64,000 nt of DNA from Liolophura sinensis (lineage: Eukaryota; Mollusca; Polyplacophora; Chitonida; Chitonidae). Within the stretch, counting starts at the first letter, position 1. The number at the start of each line of letters is the position of its first letter. The translations under genes were made by a program, and so were the position numbers. Shown in pieces: positions 37,101 to 49,100 of this stretch. Below the pieces are notes generated by a model that was not told where the DNA came from, made no database searches, and saw only the letters and a list, made by a program, of their open reading frames with translations. Where the stretch lies: positions 47,776,521 to 47,840,520 of the forward strand of contig NC_088302.1 of assembly GCF_032854445.1 (NCBI RefSeq), written 5' to 3'.

Positions 37101-40100
37101 TGCTGGAGAGAACGGTAGGGGGTTGAATTTCGCAGGAGCGGAGAAAAAACTTGTGGATTCTCACATGCAAAAGTACCAAGTGAATGTGTTAGCTAGTGAT
37201 ATAATTCCACTTAATCGGATGGTACCTGATTCTCGGCCCAGTGGGTAAGTAGGTATCAGTTTTGTTGTCAAGCGAATTTGGTTAGTCCTTTCCATGTAAT
37301 TTCGTCGAGGCTGGCGACGGAGGTAAGAGTTGTGTAAATACTAAAATAAACATTGCTGTTGTATAGGTGCGTCTACGCCCATGTAGTTGAAAGCTTCAGT
37401 TATTTAGGCGTATACTTTTTGGTGTTCGTCTTTGTATATATTAAACAGCGGAAACCTGTTATAAGTGCATTTTGGTGTTGTGGTTTGTGTACAAGGTTAA
37501 ACCGCTGCAGAAAGCTCACATTTGCCTGCAAGTGCATGCATGCAGGGGAATTGAAAATACACACTCGCGTGTTGTGTAAACTATTTGAGTCCGGTACGCC
37601 CTGTTTTAAACTCTTTTCACGGCGGATAGATTGTTCTAGTTGTGCAATACTCGCTGTTCCGTCAGCGACTTCTCCACAAAACGTTCTTGAGGATCGTAGT
37701 TAGCGAAACGCTATGAGAAAATCGGCTGGCCCTTCATGTGATTATATTGTGACATAAAACCATAATAAGAGATATAAGTTTACATTCACAAGCTCAAGAG
37801 ATATGTTCATTGCCCTTGTGCATTTTTGGTGTTGTAAGTAAGAAAGGAACACTGACGAATACCAAACGCCAGAAACCGATACACGTAAAAAGGCGCGAGT
37901 TTTAGATTTGTGTAATGACATTTCTGTGTGCTTTGCTCTGTATATACTCGTTTTTTTTTAATATACAGAAAACGAGGTAGAGTAACTATATTCAGTAATG
38001 AAACTAATAAAACTAAGTAATGTCCTTTTGAATATACACAAAAAGAGATACTGCAACTTTATTCAGTAATAAAACTAAGTGGGGTCCCTTTTAATATACA
38101 CCACACAAGATACTGCAACTATATATTCAGTGATGACGCTGGTACTTTATCCTCCATTTCACGGCCAAACTGACCTGTAAACACAAAGTGCCGCAACTAT
38201 AGATTCCCTGTTACTGACACTTCCAGTAGGGTGCGCTGTAAACTTGACCGCTGCACTCCAACTTTTACCTGACACGAAACATTTTAATAGTTGTTGAATG
38301 TATATTCCAGCCGTAACACAATGAGCCATTGATTAATTGATTATTAAGACAGCCTTGGGTTTTATATACCAGTTAAAAATGAATAAATGCGTGGTCTTTT
38401 TCCTGTCGTCACATCACGAAGAACAAAGCATTTCATGTTATCATAATTTAAAATTATCCACAGGCCTCTACATTGACAGAAATTAATTTATACTCAGACA
38501 TGCCTTATTAAAGTGTATTCGAACACCTGTCATGACTCATTAAACTTCATACGTAGCTTTCCTACAAAAACCTACCATTGGGTGACTGATTTACTTTTTT
38601 TTTATTTGATCGGTGTTTTACGACGTACTCCAAAATATTTCACTTATACGACAGCGGCCAGCATTATGATGGGAGAAAAATCCACGACCATCCGCAGGTT
38701 GCTGCAAGACCTGGGTGACTGAAAGTGAAGGCGAAATATCACCCACATAAACCATGTAAGTCCTGGCTCATACAGTTTACCAGAAGGATTACTTATGAAA
38801 CAACGGATCGCCTTCTGGTAACATATATGCTTCTTCACAAAGTATTTGTAAAATGAAATCATTACAACCCAAAATAATTCATGTACCTAAACTCAGAACT
38901 TAACAACCCAAAAACACTCCATGAGCCTCGACTCAAATCGTTACAGCCCAAAATAATTTGTGTACCAGTGCTCAAAACTTCACAACCAAAAACATTTCAT
39001 GAGCGGCCACTCAAATCGTTACAGCCCAAAATAATTCATGCTCTGCAGCTGAATACCTCACAATGCCAAACACGTCATGTGTCACAGATCAAAAATTCAT
39101 AACGCAGAACACCTCATGTACCTCAACTCAAAACGTCACCACCCAGTGAATATCGCGTACCATAAATATCGTACGTCACATAATGAAATGTGTAAGTTGA
39201 AGGCGCAATGTCTGATCTTTATGATATCAGTATGCCAAATACTGCTGTGCAGTCTCATCTAGTCTGCAGGCATCAAACACAACGCCGCCTTGTTTGATGC
39301 GAGGAGACCAGGTGCCTTCAAAACATTAATCTTGTTTATATAATCAGAATCACTTAATCAGGGTCTTAAGGGATTTGTCGTTTAAATACCATTATCGCAT
39401 TTTACAATATTCATTTTACGTTTTTTTTCCTTGAGTCACTCTCTAGTATACACAATTGTGACACCCGGCTGCTGGTTCTCCGTGGTTCTGGGTTAATGTC
39501 TGATAACAGTAATTTACTTTGTTAAGTAAACCTGATGTTAAGGTTTAATATTATTTTGTCATTACTTGAAAAAAAATGGCCATGTTAACCATACAACATA
39601 TTTGTACAAGTTCGCATTTCATCTGCTGTAAGTTAGATTATGTTTTAATCAAGATGGATTTTCCTAGCAGGAATTGATCCCGATACCTTGGGTTATGTAT
39701 ACGACATTGATAGCGAACTAGAGATAGCGAAGTAGAACTAGAGCTTCTACCCTAGGACAGTGTTAGCTGACCAAAAGTGCTGACGGTCTGGTCATGATTA
39801 TGGTACTAGGTTTAAGTCCGTGACGGTACTCTGGGTTTCTTTATCTATAGAGTTTTTTTTTTTTTATTTTCTTTTTTTTGGGGGTGGGGGTGGGGGTGGG
39901 GTGGGGGTGTGGGGTAGGGCTTGGGATGGGGGTGGGTGGGGTGGGCAAGCTTTTTACAGTGTTCATAACTTGATAACCCAAGTCCATTTAGAAGATAGTT
40001 ATTTCACTTCTGTACGTATGTTTAGAAATTTCACCCAACAAACCAAATTATATCATCGAATGTAAACAGTAGCCTGGTTACCGCTTGAATGGTTGTGTTA

Positions 40101-43100
40101 ATAGCTTTACAACTTTGGTCGTGTTGCTTACTTACCTCAGAGCTTGTACTAAATGTAGTGAAAATGGTTCTTTTTTCTCAATGACGGTGTATGTCCTGTG
40201 TAGGCGTACTGCTTTTTCCTCAGAGTATTTCTTTATTTATTGCCCTTTTTCGTCTTTCTTTTTGCTTGCTCACAAGTTGACTGATCTCCAGTTGATAGAA
40301 ACTCCCAGTTTATACCTGACTGGCCTACCCTTTGTCGAGTGCAAGGGAATCTTTTGCGATCATTAATGTCAGTATATTGGAATCATTAATGCCGGTATAT
40401 GGGAATCATTAATGCCGGTATATGGGAATCATTAATGCTGGTATATGGGAATCATTAATGTAGGTATATGGGAATCATTAGTGTCGGTATACTGGAATCA
40501 TTAATGTAGGTATATGGAAATCATTAGTGTCAGTATATTGTAACCATTTATATCAGTATATGAAAATCATTAATGTCGGTGTATGAGAATCATTAATGTC
40601 GGTATATCGGAATCATTAATGTCGGTGTATGGGAATCATTAATTTTGGTATACCTGAATTATTTATGTCTGTATATGGGAATCATTAATGGTATATTTGA
40701 ATTTGTCGTAAATGTCGTACGTTTTACCAGCCGTTACAGCCGTTTAGTTCGTATGTATGTATGCATATTTTGAGTTTTACATGGTGCTTAAGACTTAACC
40801 CCGTTGTTAGTTGACGACGAGGAATCATTAGGTGTGTGTACATATAATGTGTCTTTTAGTTTGAGAAACGTCCTTATGCGTTAAGCTGACTTTATGCAAC
40901 CTATAGGGAAACTTGGGTCAGGCGTAAAAATGTTTCCATCTGACAAGAGAGCTGGTTGCCTCGCACAGAAGTTCCACCAAGCTGGTACTTTCAGCTTATT
41001 AACCCAGCCGGTGTGGTGGTTAATGTAATTATTAGCCGTCCGATAAACTAAATATACACACTTATAATGAACAATTTATATTCATATTATATTGTATTAC
41101 TCTCCCACGTGTCACATCCATCCGTCGATCTACTAAATGAAGCATGAAGCATGCTCTCATGTCCAAGCGTCCGCCAATCTACTTAATGAAGCGCATGTTA
41201 TCAGGTTCAATCGTCCGTCGATCCACTTAATGAAGCACCTGTTCTCCTGTCCAAACGTCCGTCGGTGCACTTAAAGAAGCACTTGTTCTCAGATCCAAGC
41301 GCCTGTCGATCCACTTAATGCAAGGCTTATTCTCAAATCTAATCGTCCCTTGATCCACTTAATGAAGCACTTGTTCTCAAATCCAAGTGTTCGTCGATCC
41401 ACTTAATGAAACACTTGTTCTCAGGTCCAAGCGTCCTCCGATCCACTTAATGAAGCACTTGTTCTCATCTTAAAGCCTCCGTTGATCCACTTAATGAAGC
41501 ACTTGTTCACAGGTCTAAGCACCTGTCGATCCACTTAATGAATCATTTGTTCTCAAGTCCAAGGGTCCGCCGATCCACTTAATGAAGCACTTGTTCTTAT
41601 GTCCAAGAGTCCGCTAATCCACTTAATGAATCATTTGTTCTCAGACCCAAGCGTCCGTCGATCCACTTAATGAAGCACTTGCTCTTATGTCCAAGAATTC
41701 GCCGATCCACTTAATGAAGCACTTGTTCTCATGGCCAATCGTCCGTTGATGCACTTAATGAAGCCCTTGTTCTCATCTTAAAGCGTCCGTTGATCCACAT
41801 AATGAAGTACTTGCTCATATGTCCAAGAGTCCACCGATCCACTTAATGAACGACTTGTTCTCATGTCCAAGAATCCGCCGATCCACTTAATGAAGCACTT
41901 GCTCTTCTGTCCAATCGGCCCTTAATCCACTTAATGAAGCACTTGTTCTCATGTCCAATTGTCCGTTGATGCACTTAATGAAGCCCTTGTTCTCATCTTA
42001 AAGCGTCCGTTGATCCACATAATGAAGTACTTGTTCATATGTCCAAGAGTCCACCGATCCACTTAATGAAGGACTTGTTCTCATGTCCAAGAATCCGTCG
42101 ATCCACTTAATGAAGCACTTGCTCTTCTGTCCAATCGGCCCTTAATCCACTTAATGAAGCACTTGTTCTCATGTCCAATTGTCCGTTGATGCACTTAATG
42201 CAGCCCTTGTTCTCATCTTAAAGCGTCCGTTGATCCACATAATGCAGAACATGTTTTCATATCTGATTGTCCGTTGATCCGCTTAATGAAGCATTTGTTC
42301 TCATGTCCAAGAGTCCGCCGATCCACTTAATGAACCACTTGCTCTCATGTTCAGGAGTCCGCCTATTTACTTAATGAAGCACTTGTTCTCATGTGTAAAC
42401 GTCCGTTTATCCACTTTATGTAGCACTTGTTCTCATGTTCAAGAGTCCGATTATACACAGTTGTCTACTTACCCAAACCCTCTACTGTATCGCATATTCA
42501 TCAATCCAGACATCTACTCATCCACTTAACTGAACAATTTTGTAACGATTAAACCATCTGTCCACTTTAAACAATCATCCAACCAGACGTTGATCTTATC
42601 AGCCATTCACTGACCTGTAAATATTTTTCAAAATTATGTACAGACGCATATAACGTGATTGATTATTTTCATTTCCAGGTGTTCAAAAATTAAATACCCG
42701 GATAATCTTCCAACTGCCAGCATTGTAGTGCCTTTTTATGATGAGTGGCCTTCCATATTACTACGCACCGTGTATAGCATCATCAATCGAACTCCACGTC
42801 ACCTTCTTAAAGAAATAGTTCTGGTGGACGATGCCAGCACTATGGGTAAGTGAACTGACCTTATTTTCCTTATGTTCCCTTCATTGCATGGCTGGAAGAG
42901 TTGACTTTGACACACCACTTCGTAATTGGATAAATAATAAATGAAATGCTCCACAGAAACGTTTGAATGTCATATACATGTTGATTTTGTGAAAGAAAAA
43001 GGCGAAAACTTACTCGACATTTCACATGGGATATCTTTCATCATTCACTTCAAAAAATGACTTTGTCATGTAACTATCAATATGCATTATCCTCCGTATG

Positions 43101-46100
43101 CATTTACACATAACGGTCCCGAAAAGCCGCATCATGAAAGAGCAGCACCGTTGTCTGGCGTCGTAAAAATATCGATATACTGTTAGCCATACTTCGTATT
43201 TATCTTTGTGATAAACATTAGATTATATGAATAAAAGTACGTAAAATATTTATGGAATTAGCATATATTCATATAATCAACAAGTATATAATGTATACAG
43301 CAATCTGAACTTAAACAAAAACTTCAAAATATCTTTGCTTATTTATTTATTTATTTCTGGTTTGTTTTAGGAGACATTTTAAATCTAAGTCTTAAGTGAA
43401 TTACTGGCAAAAAGTCTAAAAATGTCACATTTTTCCTGAATATTTAAGTCAGATATTTGATATTGGACTGCAGACTTAGCATATATATGTGTACGAATGC
43501 AGGTGCACGTTCACTCTTGTCAAAAGCTGAACCTAAGCAAATAGCTTACTGTAATGTCATAGACAACAAATGTATAATCATATTCATAGATAGTCCGCTT
43601 TATGGCACCAATGGCACGCACTACAACCTGGTAGTGCAATAATCTTCGTTATAAATTGATGAAGAGATACTAAAAAACAAACGAACAGGTTTTTCTACGA
43701 TGTACCAAGGCGATTAGTATGCAGGAGAACCTTTTATACAGACTGATCAAATTATTAAGATCGTGTGCATTTCCAATTTTCTGGTCCGCTTGTACGAAGC
43801 CCTTCTTGCGTTACATACGATTATGTAATATCCGTGGCGACGTGATGCCTGTATAGGCCTACAGTACTGGTTACCATGGTAATGACATACATTGTGGTTC
43901 GTTATCTTCACACGTAGCTGGAACAAAAAGTCATATGTCTGTATGTTACGTGGATATAAAATCACCGGGCTATTTAGGGCAGTTCTGTAGCAGGTAACAC
44001 AGAGAATACTCGTCACAACAAGGCCGTTATTGTTTCCAGGAGTGTAATTCAGGGGATACTCGTCACAAGGCAGTTATTGTTTCCAGTCAGGCACATTCAC
44101 AGGATATGTAGGAACGCCACATAAAATGTGCCTCAGGCGTATAGAACGGTTATTTTTGGCGACTCCCTGCATTCCAGTGATCTTGAAATGTTTAAGTGTG
44201 TCTCTTGAGTTCAGAGCTCGTCGTCTGATTTCGGAATTCATTCGAATTAAGCAAATCAGTGCAGGTCTGGTTGGTTCGAACTGATTTTTTTTCTTCACCC
44301 CATTGTTTTCTTTTTTTTTCAAGCTACCTTTTCTCGTTTCATATAATCCTATGTTTTTAATTTTGACTTTCTACTAGGATCATTGAAAGACCCACTGGAC
44401 AAATACATCAATGAAAGCTTTCCCCATGGTATCGTCAAAATCATACACTTGCCGGAGCGTATGGGTTTAATAAGGGGCCGGATGATTGGCTGGAAACATA
44501 CTACCTCTGACGTCATTATATTCTTCGATTGCCACATGGAGGTCAACATTGACTGGTCAGTTTACTGACGGAAGTACATGTAGACGCGCCGCACTTTGTT
44601 TCTCGGACACCCATTTTGAAATATTTACTTTGATGATGTTATCATCAATACGCAATTGTCTGCTTGAAACATTCGCAATTTACTCTTAAGAAAAGATTCT
44701 TGTCAAAGACTTAAGTAAAAAAGATAACCTCTGAGCTTTTCTGTATTTATTCATTCTTTAATTTACTTTTTATTTGAGATTTTAAGGCGTAAAAATATTT
44801 CACATGTAGCAGTCAGGTTTATAGCTGCACGTAACTGGACAAAAGTCCCCATTGAGCGCGTTACCATGGACAATGCCCGGATGGGTCTGAGAGTTATTCC
44901 CCTGTATTGTTGTGAAGCGCCGCGGCCTTTACAGCGACCTTTTTAATCGATATCAATATAACTATATTTAGCTGGTTGTAGCTGCAATTTTCGAGGTTGT
45001 TTGTGTAAAACGAAGCGAGAGCCACTGATGAGTTTAATTATGCTCAAATACAACTCTACCACTTTACCCCTAGTTTTCAATTTACGAATAAATGATTATA
45101 ACCGCCATACTGAACTTTAGGGTTGTTTCTAATTTTCTTCACATTATTTTCGCCCATCTTAAATGTCCCATTTTATCAATTACAGGATTCAGCCGTTACT
45201 GGCGCAAATAAAAAAGAACCGTCACACGGTTGCCATGGGAACGCTCGACTACGTGCACCCTGAAACATTCCATTATAGGTTTTACGAAGATTACATGACT
45301 CGATATGGCTTTGACTGGAAGCTCACATTCTTTGAGACGTTCTGGAGGAACGCACAATTAGCGGGCCGTCAAGCCTCAGAGCCAAGAATGTAAGTCAGGC
45401 TACACGTGCTCAGTTGATTTGCACCTGGTTCAGGCTGTCGGCTTGACCCGTTTTAACTTTTCTGTAATACAAGAGTTTACACTTAAGCAATAAACATGAT
45501 GTACTTGTGACTACGGGATCACGCGACGATCTTAGACTTATATGTATATATTTGTGTATCGCTCGTTCAAAAATGATATAGATGTGTATAGTTTTGTGTA
45601 CCCCACGTACACCAATTGAGATAAAATTATACAGATGTGTAGGTACTAACATACTTACATGAGGTGGATACGTAATTTTAGATCTCGGATGTGCACAAAA
45701 TGAGGTGGGTGTGAGGCAGTTTTCCACATCTATACAAAATAAAGTACATTTGTGTGCCGCACATAACCAAAATGACATTTGTGTAGTTTTGTGATGGCCT
45801 ACAACTCCTTTCGATAAATATTCTACTTTTATTTATTTATTTTTTCTTTTCGTAACACATGCACTTTAAATTTAAGTCAGATTCATTATTAATTCTCAAA
45901 GAAATATTGTATTGATAAATGGTCTCTAATTTATTCGCTTTGTTGGCTGTACACAGAGGGGCCGTGATGGTGGGTGCAGCTTTTGCAATAGACAGTAAGT
46001 ACTTTGAAGAGATAGGAGCGTATGACGAGGGGATGGACGTGTGGGGAGGTGAGAACCTGGAGATGGCCTGGAGGGTAAGCAACTAGTTCAGTCTCTCCCA

Positions 46101-49100
46101 ATCACCGTATTAAGTCGCGTTCATGTACACAGTGTCGTATTGACTCCACCGTTGAATTAAAGTCTGTTTCGTATAGCCGGGTTTATGAGGTGAAATCTGT
46201 TGAATGCTACAGTTGCATAAAATAGAGGATATACTCTGTTTTAAGTGGACTAGTCGATTCCAATCGCACCGATTGAACGCGGTTTTATTTTTTGTTGGTT
46301 AATGGCAGTCATAACACTCCATAACGGATATTTTCGAACTGTCAATCCAAAAGACACATTAGACCAATCATTATCAGCATTGTTGCATATAGGCCTGAAT
46401 GGCCTGTACAGTGGTTACAAATGTCAGTCTTTCTGTGATGTCATGACATAGCTTTCAGCGGGAATGGAATGAAAAGAAGGGGTGGTGGGACATCGGATGT
46501 TTTGGGTCCATCTATACCACTTTGAAAAAAGATGATACCGGTTATTAACAAAAATTGCTTTGTTTTCCATTCCCAGGTTTGGATGTGTGGCGGAAGATTA
46601 ATACATCTTCCATGCTCCCACATAGGTCATATTGCCCGACCCCAGCCATATAGCTTCCCTGGGGGTCGACTCAACGTCGAGGTTCATAATTACAAGAGAG
46701 CGGTGGATGTGTGGATGGGAGATTATAAACGATTCGTATATGATCACTTCCCTGACATGGCCGTAAGTGTTTAGAATAGGGCAACATCGTAATAAAAATC
46801 TGTATACGCTTGTAATAGCTTTTCCAAAAACAAAAAAAAAACAAAAAAACAGGTTTCTTATAATTAATTAAATTTTTATTTGTCTGTAATAAATACTGCA
46901 GTATACTCAAGCCGTATTATCTCATTTCGACTTTGTTATCATTTAATGTTTCGTGTTAATAACTGTTGACAGGGATGTAATTATTATCATATCCCAAATC
47001 TACTGCACAACATTTATTTATGCTATTATAAAAATTGCAGTCATATTTTGTATATTTCTTGGCCTATGTTAACAAAGTCTTCAATGAATTAAATTTTCGT
47101 TTGAATATTTGTAATTTTGGTATTGTTTCAAAATGATTCATTTCTGTCACGACATAATTACGTACAATTGAGAACTTACGTACAATTGAGAACAAACGTA
47201 CAATTGAGAATTTACTAGATATTATTGTCCATTTGTATAATATCAGACTAGATTATTTAATTTCTTTTCTTTTTCACGCAGAAAATAGATGTTGGTGATC
47301 TTACAAAAAGAATAAAGTTGAAAGAAAAGTTACAGTGTAAAAACTTTACGTGGTTTATTGACAACGTTTGGCCAGAACTGAACGTCTTTGACAGAAATGC
47401 TAAGGCCTGGGGATCGGTGAGTAGAGCAGTAGTGTTAGGTGAATCACTCATTCAGCCCATTAGTCGGTTTGTGAAGTCCAAGATTCAATCGTTCATTCTG
47501 GTAATCACAGTAATCAGTAAGTAAGAGCTGGAATGAATGGTTAGTCCGATCATCCTAGCGTATTAACTGAAGGATTGGCATTAATCATAACATGTTGGCT
47601 TGTGCTCAGCACGGTACAGGCAGCTCGCCTGACAGTTACCTCTGGTCTCGGGATGAAGTATGACGGGTGTTCAATAAATAGAAGTCCAGTGACGTCAGAC
47701 GTCAAAACATTTGACGCCTTTTCGAGGACTTGCCAAGTGGTGTTCGTGTAATGTGTGTACGATTTGTATGTGTATTTTTTCTTAATATAAATGTTTTTTT
47801 ATGGGAATGTAATTAATGGTCCTTTTTGAATTGTGAAATGTTAAACTGTGAACAGCGAGCCAAGCTCACACACTTTGTAGTTTAACCACATGTATATACA
47901 AGTTATGTTATTGGTGTTGATTTCAATCACTGGTAAATCCTTGTAAATATCATATTCAACAAAAAGTCCTTAAAAGCATATATTGTTTGGTATTTAACCT
48001 TATTCGAAAGGTAGTAAAGGCCCAACTGAGGATTTTTAACTCAGGGTTTATCAGTGGACGAAATCAGATAGTGAATGTAAAATGAGCTAGAAACATTGAA
48101 TGTATGACTAAGTTTTATTGTGTAAACGTGATCGCCACAAATCACGACACAGGGTTTCCAAACGTTCAATGCCGGCAGGTCGATGTTGTCAGGTACCTCC
48201 AACTGGTTTACTCAATTTCTGGCTTTTTAACTGAAAGTAAGGTCCGTTGTATCAGTTGTGAGACAATTGAAGAAAATTCCCTGCCAGTTTTAACCTACAA
48301 ATCGTTTGTTACTTTTCAGGTGCAAAATCCTGCTACAGAATATTGTCTGGATACCAATGATTTTTTGTTTAATTACCAAGACAAATTGATGGCAAAGCCG
48401 TGTACACATAAACTGGCAAATCAGGTGAGTAATCGCAGATATTTTAGGTTTAATCTGAAACCTCTCCCGGCTTCATACAGAGAAGCATTTTTGAATCCAT
48501 TTCAGACTTCATATGCTTACACTTGTGAATTGGCGATATAACCGTATATAAAAATACTGAGTTGGATATGATATTGGCATATAAATCAAAATTAAACTTC
48601 TTAACGAAAATATACTCTCTTTATTTAAATCTGCCAACTTTTATTTCAACTACATTGTGCCTACTTTCATTAGGGATTTAATTGGGACAAAAGCAATCGC
48701 CTTCGCTCGTCTTTACACTGTGTTGTGGTCAATGATGGGGAAGGGATAGTTAAGCTTGACGACTGCATCCAAGGAGTACAGGATTTTTGGACACACGAAA
48801 AGGTAAGAGGACAAAATTATTGAATCTTGATTTTAATCAAATTAATATGTGACTGAGAGACTGATTAATTTTCGTTCTGCCGGCCAAATCCCAACCAGAG
48901 AGCGTGGTGAAACAGTGTCTGTTTTGTCAGTAACATGGCTTTTCACCACGAACTACGAGATAAAGCGAGATATTTAGGCATCAAAGGATGTCAAATGTTA
49001 ACATTTGTAATAAAGTCAGGGATGTTCAAAGTGTTCAAGAAGTAACCCGCCTACCAATACTTCCAATTCTTCAGAATGTAGGTCAGGTGCCCGTCGAGGT

